This document shows positions 19,547 to 31,108 of a stretch of 64,000 nt of DNA, in pieces. The position numbers were made by a program, and so were the translations under genes. Under the pieces are notes generated by a model. That model ran no database searches, was not told the DNA's origin, and saw only the letters and a list, made by a program, of their open reading frames with translations. The DNA lies in contig SHBX01000003.1 in assembly GCA_004211785.1 (NCBI GenBank), positions 89,551 through 153,550 on the forward strand, given 5' to 3'. The DNA is from Winogradskyella sp. (lineage in GTDB: Bacteria > Bacteroidota > Bacteroidia > Flavobacteriales > Flavobacteriaceae). Numbering within the stretch: position 1 is the stretch's first letter; every line of letters starts with the position of its first letter.

Positions 19547-20824
19547 TTAATTCCCTCCTGCTTCCATATCAGCAAGTTTCTGTTTTAATTCTTTAGCCTT
19601 TCCATTTTGGAACGAAGCATTATAAACACTAACTAAAAAATTTCCAGTTTCTAAATTAGGTTTTAACTCAAATGACTTTTCTAAATATGGTATTGCTCTT
19701 TTTAATAAAGCAACTTTCTTTTCTCTTAACTCATCATAACGTGCGTTATCTGCAGCAGAGTTACCTAGACTATTCATCTCTTTAACAATCGTTTCTTCCT
19801 CTGATGTAATTACATTTGCAATATTTAAATATGCATCTGCAAAAGCTGGGTCTTTTTCAATAGCTTTTTCAAAATACTCTATCGCAGTTTTGTAAACACC
19901 AGATTCCATCGCGTAATATCCTAAGTTGTATAGACTAATAGGATCGTCACCAGCTAAAGATTTAGCGTCTTCTAATAAAGATAGCATCTTATCTTTTTGT
20001 CCATTAGCTAAATAAGCCTTAGCCTCGGCTATGATTAGCTGCATATCTTTTGGGTTGTATACCTTAGCTTTGGCAATTAACTCTAAAGCTTTGTCAGAGT
20101 TACCTTTAAAAGAATAAATCAAAGACATATAACGCAAGATATCGCCTTGTTTTGAAGGTAACTTTACATTTTTTGGGGAAATATACTTTTTCGATTTTAC
20201 TGCCGCATCTCTAAAGTCTTCACTTCCAAAAGTTTCAACTTCTCCAGTTTCTTTTTTTATTGCTGTGTAATCAGTTCCACCACCTTCGTAATTTAAATTA
20301 AGTAGTTTTTCATACAACGGTAGTGATTTGTCATATTTTTCTGCATTAAGATATGAGGTAGCAGATGCATATAAAAACAAAGTGTCTCCGGGTGACAATT
20401 TATAGGCTTTATAATACCCATCAGCAGCAACTTCAAAGTTTCTTGATTTAAAAGCTGATTCGGCATTTACCGCAATAGAAGTAAAAATATCATTTTTTAT
20501 AGTCAAAGCATCTTCAAAATACTTTGATTTTCCTGTTTTATCCTTTAAAGCTATTAAATTTTCAACTGACTCTATTGCAGCATCAATATCAGTATTTAAT
20601 ATTGCTCCATTTGAATATAAAGTCTTAGCCTTAAGGAAATAAAACTTATCCTTAGTCTTATCATCCATATTTGAAAGTAAAGACTCTGCAGCTTTAACAC
20701 TAGACTTGGCTGTAGCAAAATTATTGCTCTTTAACGCTTTCTCGATAGCCTTAATCTCGTTCTTTTGAGCAAACGACATTGAGCCAATTACAAGTGCGCA
20801 AATTAAAGTTATTAGTTTTTTCAT
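19547..20824 (-). CDS. TPR-repeat protein with signal peptide
   Basis: MKKLITLICALVIGSMSFAQ; TPR-like ISLYNLGYYAMESGVYKTAIEYFEKAIEKDPAFADAYLNIANV. Confidence 0.85.
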   Translation of the reverse strand: MKKLITLICALVIGSMSFAQKNEIKAIEKALKSNNFATAKSSVKAAESLLSNMDDKTKDKFYFLKAKTLYSNGAILNTDIDAAIESVENLIALKDKTGKSKYFEDALTIKNDIFTSIAVNAESAFKSRNFEVAADGYYKAYKLSPGDTLFLYASATSYLNAEKYDKSLPLYEKLLNLNYEGGGTDYTAIKKETGEVETFGSEDFRDAAVKSKKYISPKNVKLPSKQGDILRYMSLIYSFKGNSDKALELIAKAKVYNPKDMQLIIAEAKAYLANGQKDKMLSLLEDAKSLAGDDPISLYNLGYYAMESGVYKTAIEYFEKAIEKDPAFADAYLNIANVITSEEETIVKEMNSLGNSAADNARYDELREKKVALLKRAIPYLEKSFELKPNLETGNFLVSVYNASFQNGKAKELKQKLADMEAGGN

Positions 20825-20850
20825 TTTTAATCTATTAATTTTAGTTATTC

Positions 20851-23379
20851 TTAGTTTTCAGTTTCATTATTATCAATAGCCGTGCCATCTTCATTAGTCG
20901 TTTCATTATCAGGTTCTTGAGCTTTATATTCTTCCTCTTCTTCATCTTTCATAACCTTTGCAACTGCAGCAATAGAATCGCTCCCTTTTAAGTTAATCAA
21001 CTTAACACCTTGTGTGGCTCTTCCCATAACTCTCAAATCCGATACCGCCATTCTAATTGCTATACCTGATTTGTTGATAATCATTAAATCATCTTCGTCA
21101 GTTACGTTCTTGATAGCTACTAAGTTACCAGTTTTTTCAGTAATAGAAATAGTTTTTACTCCTTTTCCTCCTCTATTTGTAATTCGATAGTCTTCTAAAC
21201 TAGAACGTTTTCCGTAGCCATTTTCTGAAACAACAAGAATATTACTCTCCATATCGTTCACCGCAATCATTCCAATAACTTGGTCATTATCATTTTGAAG
21301 TCTAATACCTCTTACACCAGAAGCATTACGACCCATAGGGCGTGTTTTTGCTTCCTCAAAACGGATGGCTTTACCAGAACGTAGGGCAAGCATTACTTGA
21401 CTTTCGCCAGTAGTTAACTTAGCTTCTAGCAACTCGTCATTCTCTTTAATAGTAATGGCATTAATACCATTTGTTCTTGGACGAGAATATTGCTCAAGTG
21501 ATGTTTTCTTTACTTGACCATTTTTAGTCGCCATTATGACATAATGACTATTGATATAGTCTTCGTCTTTAAGATCTTGAGTACAAATAAACGCCATCAC
21601 TTTATCATCTTGTTCGATGTTTATAAGGTTTTGGATAGCTCTACCTTTAGAGGTTTTACTTCCTTCAGGAATTTCATAAACTCGCATCCAGAAACATTTT
21701 CCTTTTTGAGTAAAGAATAACATATACTGGTGATTTGTACCAACAAATAAATGTTCTAAGAAATCTTCATTACGAGTAGTTGAGGCTTTTTGACCAACTC
21801 CTCCTCTATTTTGAGTCTTATATTCTGTAAGAGACGTACGTTTAATATATCCAGCATGAGAAATGGTTATTACCACTTTCTCATTAGGTATCATATCTTC
21901 TATACTTAAATCTCCTCCAGCATATTCTATAACAGAGCGACGCTCATCACCATATTTATTTTGTACCTCGAGTAATTCTTCCTTAATAATAGACATACGA
22001 CGTTCTTTCTTGTCTAAGATATCTTTAAGGTCTTCGATAGTTTCCATTAAGGCATCATACTCAGCTCTTAACTTGTCCTGTTCAAGACCAGTTAACTGAC
22101 GTAATCGCATCTCTACAATGGCTTTTGCCTGTATTTCAGAAAGCTCAAAACGCTTTATTAATTTCTCTCTAGCTTCTTCTGCATTGGAAGATGCACGAAT
22201 CAATGCTATGACTTCGTCAATATTATCCGAAGCGATGATTAATCCTTCTAAGATGTGTGCGCGTTCTTCAGCTTTACGTAATTCATATTTAGTACGTCTT
22301 ACAACAACTTCATGTCTATGCTCAACAAAATGATGGATTAAATCTTTAAGATTCAACATTTCTGGTCTTCCATTAACCAATGCAATGTTATTGACACTAA
22401 AAGAAGATTGTAGTGCTGTATACTTATATAGTTTATTTAAAACAATATTAGGAATCGCATCACGCTTTAAAACGTAAACAATACGCATTCCGTTTCTATC
22501 GGACTCATCTCTAATTGTCGAAATTCCGTCAATCTTTTTATCATTGACTAAATCCGCTGTTTTTTTAATCATATCAGCTTTATTCACCTGATACGGAATC
22601 TCGTTAACGATAATACATTCTCTACCGTTAACTTCTTCAATATTTGCTTTCCCTCTTAAAACTACGCGACCACGACCTGTATGAAAAGCTTCCTTAACAC
22701 CATCATAACCATAAATTGTTCCTCCAGTAGGAAAATCAGGAGCTTTGATGTGTTGCATTAACTCATCAATCTCAATATCATTATTCTCAATATAAGCAAT
22801 CGTACCATCAACAACCTCAGTTAAGTTATGAGGTGGCATATTAGTAGCCATACCAACCGCAATACCTGATGCGCCATTAACTAAAAGACCTGGAATTCGC
22901 GTTGGTAAGACTGTTGGCTCTTTTAAAGTATCATCAAAGTTTAATTTATGATCTACAGTATCTTTATCGATATCTGCCAACATGTCTTCAGAAATCTTGC
23001 GCATTCGTGCTTCTGTATAACGCATTGCTGCCGGACTATCACCATCGATAGAACCGAAATTTCCTTGACCATCTACTAGCATATATCTTAAACTCCATTC
23101 TTGTGCCATACGCACCATGGTATCATATACTGATGTATCTCCATGTGGGTGATATTTACCTAATACTTCACCAACAATTCTTGCTGATTTTTTGTGTGCG
23201 GTATTTGCTCTAACACCGAGTTCATGCATACCGTAAAGAACACGTCTATGCACAGGTTTTAATCCATCCCTCACGTCTGGTAATGCACGTGACACAATGA
23301 CCGACATCGAGTAATCAATGTATGCCGATTTCATTTCATCTTCAATGTTAATAGGGATTAATTTTTCGCCTTCTGCCAT
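20851..23379 (-). CDS. gyrA: DNA gyrase subunit A
   Basis: [36 protein letters not shown]...[21 protein letters not shown]...QNRGGVGQK. Confidence 0.97.
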   Translation of the reverse strand: MAEGEKLIPINIEDEMKSAYIDYSMSVIVSRALPDVRDGLKPVHRRVLYGMHELGVRANTAHKKSARIVGEVLGKYHPHGDTSVYDTMVRMAQEWSLRYMLVDGQGNFGSIDGDSPAAMRYTEARMRKISEDMLADIDKDTVDHKLNFDDTLKEPTVLPTRIPGLLVNGASGIAVGMATNMPPHNLTEVVDGTIAYIENNDIEIDELMQHIKAPDFPTGGTIYGYDGVKEAFHTGRGRVVLRGKANIEEVNGRECIIVNEIPYQVNKADMIKKTADLVNDKKIDGISTIRDESDRNGMRIVYVLKRDAIPNIVLNKLYKYTALQSSFSVNNIALVNGRPEMLNLKDLIHHFVEHRHEVVVRRTKYELRKAEERAHILEGLIIASDNIDEVIALIRASSNAEEAREKLIKRFELSEIQAKAIVEMRLRQLTGLEQDKLRAEYDALMETIEDLKDILDKKERRMSIIKEELLEVQNKYGDERRSVIEYAGGDLSIEDMIPNEKVVITISHAGYIKRTSLTEYKTQNRGGVGQKASTTRNEDFLEHLFVGTNHQYMLFFTQKGKCFWMRVYEIPEGSKTSKGRAIQNLINIEQDDKVMAFICTQDLKDEDYINSHYVIMATKNGQVKKTSLEQYSRPRTNGINAITIKENDELLEAKLTTGESQVMLALRSGKAIRFEEAKTRPMGRNASGVRGIRLQNDNDQVIGMIAVNDMESNILVVSENGYGKRSSLEDYRITNRGGKGVKTISITEKTGNLVAIKNVTDEDDLMIINKSGIAIRMAVSDLRVMGRATQGVKLINLKGSDSIAAVAKVMKDEEEEEYKAQEPDNETTNEDGTAIDNNETEN

Positions 23380-23638
23380 ATTATAAATGTTAATTTATTT
23401 ACTTAATTTTCGTAACGTACGAATATAAGTAATTCATAAGGTTTAGTGCTGTTTTTCATAGATACATTTAAGGGTTTTTATTAACAATTTTTAACGATAT
23501 TTTCGTTAATAACTAAGAGGCGTCAAATTTTGATTTATAAACCTTTTTTAGTCTATTCGTTAATTTCATATTAATAAGGTATAGTTTTTGCCTTATTGAC
23601 ATTGAATTTATTATTTTTAATGCAGAACGATTTTTAAT

Positions 23639-26191
23639 ATGGATGATAATTTTTCACCTAGAGTAAAAGATGTAATTGCCTATAGTAAAGAAGAAGCTTT
23701 ACGTTTAGGCCATGACTTTATAGGTACAGAGCATTTAATGCTTGGTCTACTAAGAGATGGTAACGGAAAAGCTATTGACATACTTAGTGCTTTAGAAGTT
23801 GACTTAAACCATCTTCGTAGAAAAGTTGAGATTTTAAGCCCTGCTAATCCAAATGTAACAGTGACGTCTAACGAAAAGAAAAACTTACATTTGACAAGAC
23901 AAGCAGAGCGTGCTCTTAAAACTACTTTTTTAGAAGCAAAACTGTTTCAGAGTACATCTATAAATACCGCACATTTATTATTGTGCATATTGCGAAATGA
24001 AAACGACCCTACTACTAAACTTTTAAATAAGTTGAAAGTAGATTATGATAATGTAAAAGAAGAATTTAAATCTATGATAACAAACGAGGACGATTTCTTA
24101 GAAACTCCAAAAGCGGAGTCATTTTCTGATGATGATATGAATGAATCTGATGATAATGCAAAGCAAAATCCTTTTGGTGGCACCTCTCAAAAAGGCAACA
24201 AAAAGTCTAAAACGCCTGTTTTAGACAACTTTGGTAGAGATTTAACCATACTAGCCGAAGAAGGGAAATTAGACCCTGTAGTAGGTCGAGAAGAAGAGAT
24301 ACAACGTGTTTCTCAGATACTTAGCAGACGTAAAAAAAATAACCCATTGTTAATTGGTGAACCAGGTGTTGGTAAATCTGCCATTGCTGAAGGTTTAGCC
24401 TTACGTATTGTAAAACGAAAAGTGTCAAGGACTTTGTTCAACAAACGTGTAGTCACTCTAGATTTGGCAAGCTTAGTGGCTGGCACAAAGTATAGAGGTC
24501 AGTTTGAGGAGCGTATGAAAGCCGTAATGAACGAGCTTGAAAAGAATGATGACATTATTCTATTTATTGACGAGATACATACCATTGTTGGCGCTGGTGG
24601 TGCAACAGGAAGTTTAGATGCTTCTAACATGTTTAAACCCGCACTAGCAAGAGGCGAAATACAATGCATTGGTGCCACTACTCTTGATGAGTATAGACAA
24701 TATATTGAAAAAGATGGCGCATTAGAACGCCGTTTCCAAAAAGTATTAGTTGAGCCAACCAGTGTTGAGCAAACCATTGAAATACTTAACAATATTAAAG
24801 GTAAATACGAAGAGCACCACAATGTAAATTATACGGATGAAGCTATCGAAGCTTGTGTGAAATTAACTAACCGTTACATGACGGAACGTTTTTTACCAGA
24901 CAAAGCTATTGATGCTTTAGATGAGGCTGGCTCTCGTGTACATATCACAAATATTGATGTTCCTAAACAAATTATTGAGTTAGAACAAAAACTTGAAGAA
25001 GTTAGAGAAACAAAAAATAGTGTTGTTAAAAAGCAGAAATATGAAGAAGCTGCTAAACTTAGAGATGATGAAAAACGCATCGAAAAAGATTTAGCCTTAG
25101 CCCAAGAAAAATGGGAGGATGAAACTAAATTGCATCGTGAAGTTGTTTCTGAAGAAAATGTGGCTGATGTTGTTTCAATGATGACAGGTATTCCTGTAAA
25201 TAAAATTGCTCAGACCGAAATTAATAAGTTAGCAGAATTGCCAAACCTAATTAAAGGTCGTGTCATTGGTCAGGATGAAGCTGTTAAAAAAGTAGTCAAA
25301 GCAATACAACGTAATCGTGCAGGGCTTAAAGATCCAAACAAACCAATTGGTTCGTTTATTTTTTTAGGCCAGACCGGTGTTGGTAAGACACAATTAGCAA
25401 AGGTGTTGGCTAATGAGTTGTTTGATAATGATGATGCGCTTATCAGAATTGATATGAGTGAATACATGGAGAAATTTGCTATTTCTCGATTAATCGGTGC
25501 ACCTCCAGGATACGTTGGTTATGAAGAAGGTGGACAACTTACTGAAAAAGTAAGACGCAAACCTTATGCTGTTATACTTTTAGATGAAATAGAAAAAGCG
25601 CACCCAGATGTGTTTAACATGCTTTTGCAAGTACTTGATGATGGTTATTTAACAGACAGTCTTGGACGCAAAATCGATTTTAGAAACACCATTATAATAA
25701 TGACATCCAATATTGGTGCGCGAAAACTGAAAGATTTTGGCACTGGTGTTGGGTTTGGAACTTCAGCAAAAGAATCTCAAGCTGCTGACCATGCTAAAGG
25801 TGTTATTGAAAATGCATTAAAAAAAGCATTTGCTCCAGAATTTTTAAATCGTATTGATGATGTAGTCGTTTTCAACACGCTTGTCAAAGAAGATATCAAT
25901 AAGATTATAGATATTGAGTTAGTTAAGCTTGTAGATCGAATTAAAGATTTAGGTTATGAGTTAAAACTTTCTAAGAAAGCAAAAGATTATATCGCTGATA
26001 AAGGATTTGATTCCCAATATGGTGCTAGACCTTTAAAGAGAGCAATCCAGAAGTATATCGAAGATGCTTTAGCTGAAGAAATTATTAACTCAAAAATCCA
26101 AGAGGGCGATACTATCTCTATGGATTTAGATGAAAAAAATGATGAACTTAAGATTAAAGTAAAATCTAGCAAAGAGCAAAAAGAATCCTAA
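23639..26191 (+). CDS. clpC: ATP-dependent Clp protease ATP-binding subunit ClpC
   Basis: Clp-N ([37 protein letters not shown]), two Walker A motifs, UVR-like linker. Confidence 0.96.
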   Translation: MDDNFSPRVKDVIAYSKEEALRLGHDFIGTEHLMLGLLRDGNGKAIDILSALEVDLNHLRRKVEILSPANPNVTVTSNEKKNLHLTRQAERALKTTFLEAKLFQSTSINTAHLLLCILRNENDPTTKLLNKLKVDYDNVKEEFKSMITNEDDFLETPKAESFSDDDMNESDDNAKQNPFGGTSQKGNKKSKTPVLDNFGRDLTILAEEGKLDPVVGREEEIQRVSQILSRRKKNNPLLIGEPGVGKSAIAEGLALRIVKRKVSRTLFNKRVVTLDLASLVAGTKYRGQFEERMKAVMNELEKNDDIILFIDEIHTIVGAGGATGSLDASNMFKPALARGEIQCIGATTLDEYRQYIEKDGALERRFQKVLVEPTSVEQTIEILNNIKGKYEEHHNVNYTDEAIEACVKLTNRYMTERFLPDKAIDALDEAGSRVHITNIDVPKQIIELEQKLEEVRETKNSVVKKQKYEEAAKLRDDEKRIEKDLALAQEKWEDETKLHREVVSEENVADVVSMMTGIPVNKIAQTEINKLAELPNLIKGRVIGQDEAVKKVVKAIQRNRAGLKDPNKPIGSFIFLGQTGVGKTQLAKVLANELFDNDDALIRIDMSEYMEKFAISRLIGAPPGYVGYEEGGQLTEKVRRKPYAVILLDEIEKAHPDVFNMLLQVLDDGYLTDSLGRKIDFRNTIIIMTSNIGARKLKDFGTGVGFGTSAKESQAADHAKGVIENALKKAFAPEFLNRIDDVVVFNTLVKEDINKIIDIELVKLVDRIKDLGYELKLSKKAKDYIADKGFDSQYGARPLKRAIQKYIEDALAEEIINSKIQEGDTISMDLDEKNDELKIKVKSSKEQKES

Positions 26192-26212
26192 TTTTCAAAA
26201 TTCTTTTAAATC

Positions 26213-26249
26213 AAAAGCCATTTCAATTATTTTTGAAATGGCTTTTTTT
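26213..26249. terminator. bidirectional rho-independent terminator
   Basis: AAAAGCCATTTCAA...TTGAAATGGCTTTTTTT between clpC and hutH ends. Confidence 0.85.
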
Positions 26250-27801
26250 ATTCATTTTCCAAAAGGCTGGCCTTTATACCATAATCATTCAAGAATAATT
26301 CAAAATCTGTGATATTATATTTTTTCAAAAACTGAATCGTCTTTTCGATATCATTATGCAAGATTTCATCTTTCTTTACAAAAGGTACTTCTTTTCGATA
26401 GGCCTTTAAAAATAGTTCTATAAAATTTGAAGATTTATAAGGCTTTCTAAATTCCATTGCTTGAGAAGCATTAAACAATTCAATAGCAATAATACGTTCA
26501 ACATTACGAATTAAACTATACGCTTGTGTAGCTGCATTAGCACCCATGCTTACATGATCTTCTTGTCCATTACTTGACACAATACTATCTATACTAGCCG
26601 GTGTAGCTAATTGTTTATTGGCGCTCACAATACTAGCTGCGGTATATTGGGGAATCATAAAACCCGAATTCAATCCAGGGTTATCTACCAAAAACGCAGG
26701 CAATCCTCTTAAACCCGAAACCAACTGAAAAACTCGACGCTCGGAGATATTTCCAATTTCTGCCATAGCAATCTTCAGATAATCAAAAGCCAAAGCTAAT
26801 GGCTGCCCATGAAAGTTACCAGCTGAAATAATTTCATCTTCATCTGGAAAGATATTTGGATTATCCGTGACTGAATTGATTTCGGTAATCATGGTTTTTT
26901 CAACAAAATCTATCGTGTCTTTTGTAGCACCATGTACTTGTGGAATACAACGAAAAGAATATGGGTCTTGCACATGCTCTTTTTCACGATTGATAAGTTC
27001 GCTTCCCTTTAAAAACGCTGTAAAACGTCTTGCTACTTTCAACTGCCCTGCGTGAGGTCTTATTAAGTGAACTAAATCATTAAAAGGATCTATTCTTCCA
27101 TCAAATGCATCTAAAGAAATACTCGCAACTATATCTGCTAAATATGAAGTTTTATGAGATAGTAATAAACAATATACGCCATAAGAAGTCATAAACTGTG
27201 TGCCGTTTAATAATGCTAGACCTTCTTTAGCTTCAAGCTTTATGGGTTTCCAGTTAAATTTCTTTAAAACAGTAGTTGTATTGACTAAACGGTTTTGATA
27301 AGTCACTTTTCCTTTACCTATTAATGGCAAAGACAAATGTGCTAAAGGTGCTAAATCTCCTGAGGCTCCTAAAGAACCTTGTGTGTATACAAACGGAAAA
27401 ATATCATTATTAAAAAAGTCAATTAAACGTTTTACAGTAGACAATTGCACACCACTATGACCAAAACTTAAAGATTTAATTTTTAGCAAAAGCATAATCT
27501 TTACAATAACTTCTGGCACTTTGTCACCAGTACCACAGGCATGAGACATGACTAAGTTTTCTTGAAGTTTGGTTAAGTCTCGCTTAGAGATTTTTACATT
27601 GTACAATGAGCCAAAACCAGTATTAATACCATAAAAAGGCTTGTCACTTTCAGAAAGCTTAGAATCTAAATAAGCTTTCGACTTTTTTATATTGGCAATA
27701 ACATCATCTGAAAGTTTAATCTTTTTGTGATTAAAGATGATATCGTTAATGTCTTTGAGCGTCAGTTTAGAACTGGAAATTGAATAGTATTTAGCCATCA
27801 A
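26248..27801 (-). CDS. hutH: histidine ammonia-lyase (aromatic amino acid lyase family)
   Basis: YGINTGFGSL, NLVMSHACGTGD, GSLGASGDLAPLAHLSLPLIG (Ala-Ser-Gly MIO motif). Confidence 0.9.
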   Translation of the reverse strand: MMAKYYSISSSKLTLKDINDIIFNHKKIKLSDDVIANIKKSKAYLDSKLSESDKPFYGINTGFGSLYNVKISKRDLTKLQENLVMSHACGTGDKVPEVIVKIMLLLKIKSLSFGHSGVQLSTVKRLIDFFNNDIFPFVYTQGSLGASGDLAPLAHLSLPLIGKGKVTYQNRLVNTTTVLKKFNWKPIKLEAKEGLALLNGTQFMTSYGVYCLLLSHKTSYLADIVASISLDAFDGRIDPFNDLVHLIRPHAGQLKVARRFTAFLKGSELINREKEHVQDPYSFRCIPQVHGATKDTIDFVEKTMITEINSVTDNPNIFPDEDEIISAGNFHGQPLALAFDYLKIAMAEIGNISERRVFQLVSGLRGLPAFLVDNPGLNSGFMIPQYTAASIVSANKQLATPASIDSIVSSNGQEDHVSMGANAATQAYSLIRNVERIIAIELFNASQAMEFRKPYKSSNFIELFLKAYRKEVPFVKKDEILHNDIEKTIQFLKKYNITDFELFLNDYGIKASLLENE

Positions 27802-27922
27802 ATCATATTTTAATCAAAAGTGATTATATCTTTTATACTATGCAAAAAATGTTAATAATTAATCAATTATAACATAACAATTATTAAAACGTTAAATTCG
27901 TAATCCCACTAAAAACAACCCA

Positions 27923-29302
27923 ATGAAAAAATTAGTATTAATTCTTTGCTCAATAGCAATTATATCCTGTAAAGAAGAAAAGAAAGATTACACAATACTA
28001 TCTGGTAAAATTGAAAATATTAAAGTCAAGACAGCTACCTTAGTTGGAGGTGATTTTAAGCAAGAAATTAGTATTTCAAAAGATGGTACTTTTTCTGATA
28101 CCTTAAAACTTACAGAAGCTAGATTTTATAATCTTGGCTTTGGAAGAGATATTGTGAAAATGTTCATAGGTAATGGACAAACTATCAAAATCAATGCAAA
28201 TGCAGAAAAGATGAATACTTCTCTTCATTTTGAAGGCAATAATGCAAATGAAAATAATTATTTAAATGCAAAAGTAATTTATGACACTAATACTCGTGAA
28301 GGAGCAGAGAAGATTTATAGTTTAGATGAAACAGCTTTCAAATCAAAAATAGATGATATTAAAAATGTTAATCTAGAAAATTTAAATACTCTCGAAAATG
28401 CTGATGAAACATTCTTAAAATTCGAAAAGGAAAATCTAAATTATGAAGTATTTACAGTTTACGACAATTACGAAAACATGCATAAATACTTCACAAAAAA
28501 AGAAGATTTTAAAATTTCAGAAGATTTTTTACCAGAAGGTCTAAAAAATATTGAGTTTGATAATCCTGAGCTTTATAAAATGTCCGAAGCCTATAAACAG
28601 ATGGGTATAAATAAAAGCTTAGATAAAGTATTTGCAAACTTAGAATCTGCTACAAATATTAAACCAAAGGATTTGACAATGATTTCTGATATTAAAATTC
28701 AGGAATTAAAAAATGATGTAATTAGTTTTGCAGGAAAGATGTTACTGTCGCCAGCAAATGAAAACATGAGTGACCTATATACGTTCTTCTCGGAAAATGT
28801 TACCAATCCAACTGTAAAAGCAACATTAACAGAAACATTTGAAAAAGGCAAAAAACTCTTAAAAGGCATGCCATCACCAGAGTTTGTAAATTATGAAAAT
28901 AATGCTGGTGGCGAAACATCTCTAAAAGATTTAAGAGGTAAATATGTTTACGTAGATGTTTGGGCAACTTGGTGTGGCCCATGTATTGGAGAAATTCCTT
29001 CTTTAAAAAAGGTCGAAAAGCAATTTCACGGAAAAAATATAGAATTTGTTAGTGCATCTATTGACACTAAAAATGCTTATGACAAATGGAAATCTATGAT
29101 TAAAGAAAAAGAATTAGGTGGCACACAGTTATTAGCTGATAATGCATGGCAATCTAAGTTTGTACAAGATTATGCAATTGATGGTATACCAAGATTTATA
29201 CTTATTGACCCAGATGGCAATATTGTTAGCGCAGATGCACCAAGACCTTCTAATCCAGAGTTAGTAAGTATGCTAGACTCTGAACTGAATAAAACTAAGT
29301 AA
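27923..29302 (+). CDS. TlpA family thioredoxin-like lipoprotein
   Basis: MKKLVLILCSIAIISCKEEKK lipobox; VWATWCGPCIGEIPSLKKVEKQF. Confidence 0.9.
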   Translation: MKKLVLILCSIAIISCKEEKKDYTILSGKIENIKVKTATLVGGDFKQEISISKDGTFSDTLKLTEARFYNLGFGRDIVKMFIGNGQTIKINANAEKMNTSLHFEGNNANENNYLNAKVIYDTNTREGAEKIYSLDETAFKSKIDDIKNVNLENLNTLENADETFLKFEKENLNYEVFTVYDNYENMHKYFTKKEDFKISEDFLPEGLKNIEFDNPELYKMSEAYKQMGINKSLDKVFANLESATNIKPKDLTMISDIKIQELKNDVISFAGKMLLSPANENMSDLYTFFSENVTNPTVKATLTETFEKGKKLLKGMPSPEFVNYENNAGGETSLKDLRGKYVYVDVWATWCGPCIGEIPSLKKVEKQFHGKNIEFVSASIDTKNAYDKWKSMIKEKELGGTQLLADNAWQSKFVQDYAIDGIPRFILIDPDGNIVSADAPRPSNPELVSMLDSELNKTK

Positions 29303-29315
29303 TCTCTAATAGTTT

Positions 29316-29346
29316 AAAAGCCCGTAATTAATTACGGGCTTTTTTT
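29316..29346. terminator. bidirectional rho-independent terminator (perfect palindrome)
   Basis: AAAAGCCCGTAATTAATTACGGGCTTTTTT. Confidence 0.8.
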
Positions 29347-30898
29347 ATGCGTCTTCCTCAGTTTCAGTTTCTTCCTGAGGTTGCTCTGGTTGTTTAAATA
29401 AGTCTATATAAGCTTCTCCCAAGTAATCAATAATATTACCTGCTAACAAACTCTGATAACCAAACTCTTCAACTGCTAAATCTCCTGCACGACCATGTAA
29501 GTAAATACCGAAAAGTGTAGCTTCAATTGGTAAATAATTTTGACATAAAAGCCCTGTAATCACTCCAGTTAAAACATCTCCAGAACCTGCTGTTGCCATA
29601 CCAGGATTACCAGTGACATTTATAAATTTCTTCTGTCCATATACAGTAATTGTATGCGCACCCTTTATAACTAATATGACCTTATACTTGCTAGAAAACA
29701 CTGAAGCTTTTTCTAACTTTTCAAAATCGTTAGACCACTTCCCTATCAAACGCTCTAATTCTATAAGATGTGGCGTTAAAATCGAGTTTTCAGGAACTAA
29801 TTTTAATAGCTTCTTATTCTCTGAAAGCATATTAATAGCATCTGCATCGATTACGAGTGGTGCTTTATTGTTTTTTAGAAAAGCCTCATAAGCTTTTACT
29901 GTTGTTGCATCTGTACCAGTACCAACACCAATCCCTATTGCTGAAGGTGATATGTCAAAACTTATATCTGTTATAGTTTTGTAATTAGTATCTGTAATTA
30001 CCATTGCTTCTGGTAAACTCGTTTGCAATGGTATATACCCACATTCTGGCACATAAGCTGTTGCCATGCCAGCACCAGATGCCAAAAGGGAGCGAGTTGC
30101 CAATTGTACCGCACCAACTTTACCGTAACTACCACCAATAATGAGACCATGTCCAAAATTTCCTTTATGAGAAAATTTTGTTCTTGGTGTATACATTGGT
30201 AGAACTTCATTTTTAGAAATGAGTTCAAACTCTGTTTCTGTAGTCATCAAATAGTCTCGATCTATACCAATATCAATAACTTCCCATTGCATGGTATAGT
30301 CTGCTGTTTCTGGTAAAAAGAATACCAATTTTGGAGATTGAAAACTCAAAGTATAATTAGCTTTTACTAGGCCATTTACATCTTCAACTGGCTTATCTGT
30401 ATACAAACCAGAAGGAATATCAACAGAAAGCGTGAACGCTTCAGAAGCTTTAAAATGATGAAACAATGCTTTAATCCAATCCTCAATAGAACGATTAAGA
30501 CCAATTCCAAAAATAGCATCAACTATAATATCATCTTTATATATTTCTGGAAAGTCAGACTCACACTTTAATAACTGTGGCCATTTTTTAGTAACTTCTT
30601 TAACCTTATCATAACTCGTTAAAAAGTCTTTAGAGCGGCTATTACCACAGTTTACAACATAGGTTTCTACATTATAACCATGCGTAATTAAATGCCTAGC
30701 TAACACCAAACCATCACCTCCATTATTACCAATACCACAAAAAATATGAATAGGCACTTGCGCGCCTTGCATACGCATATGCATCCAATTAAAAATTTGA
30801 AGACCAGCGCGCTCCATAAGTTCAGAAGGTGGCAACTTTTGACGTTCTTCCGTTATTTTATCACCTTCATATATTTGTTCCTTGGAAAAGACTTTCAT
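29345..30898 (-). CDS. nnr: bifunctional NAD(P)H-hydrate epimerase / ADP-dependent (S)-NAD(P)H-hydrate dehydratase
   Basis: N-terminal YjeF epimerase (GIGNNGGDGLVLARHL) plus C-terminal kinase-like dehydratase (NVTGNPGMATAGSGDVLTGVI). Confidence 0.94.
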   Translation of the reverse strand: MKVFSKEQIYEGDKITEERQKLPPSELMERAGLQIFNWMHMRMQGAQVPIHIFCGIGNNGGDGLVLARHLITHGYNVETYVVNCGNSRSKDFLTSYDKVKEVTKKWPQLLKCESDFPEIYKDDIIVDAIFGIGLNRSIEDWIKALFHHFKASEAFTLSVDIPSGLYTDKPVEDVNGLVKANYTLSFQSPKLVFFLPETADYTMQWEVIDIGIDRDYLMTTETEFELISKNEVLPMYTPRTKFSHKGNFGHGLIIGGSYGKVGAVQLATRSLLASGAGMATAYVPECGYIPLQTSLPEAMVITDTNYKTITDISFDISPSAIGIGVGTGTDATTVKAYEAFLKNNKAPLVIDADAINMLSENKKLLKLVPENSILTPHLIELERLIGKWSNDFEKLEKASVFSSKYKVILVIKGAHTITVYGQKKFINVTGNPGMATAGSGDVLTGVITGLLCQNYLPIEATLFGIYLHGRAGDLAVEEFGYQSLLAGNIIDYLGEAYIDLFKQPEQPQEETETEEDA

Positions 30899-31108
30899 TC
30901 TAAGTGTTTTAAATATATAATCATCATATGATTATATTTTTTTATTCTGGTAAAAATAATACATTTGATTAGTAATGCAGATAAAATATCTGCATGCAAA
31001 AAAGGTTTAAGCTATTAAAATTGTAAAGTGCTTAATATTAGGTTTTTTTGATATAATATTTTAGCTCTCAAATTATCATAAAATCAATAATTTTCAAACA
31101 TCAATCAC

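Noticed and set aside
20851-23379. Possible fluoroquinolone-resistance substitution in GyrA (GDTSVYD, Thr at the position equivalent to E. coli Ser83)
   Set aside because: Ser/Thr at this position is a common wild-type state in this group as far as I know; no resistance inference is justified without a species reference.
15368-29346. Perfect palindromes at 15368, 19499, 26213 and 29316 as possible repeats or mobile-element ends
   Set aside because: Each lies between convergent genes with flanking A/T tracts and different stem sequences, so ordinary bidirectional terminators explain them.
30994-31026. Short ORF MQKRFKLLKL upstream of thrA as an attenuator leader peptide
   Set aside because: No Thr or Ile codons and no clear alternative terminator stem before thrA; not a credible threonine attenuator.
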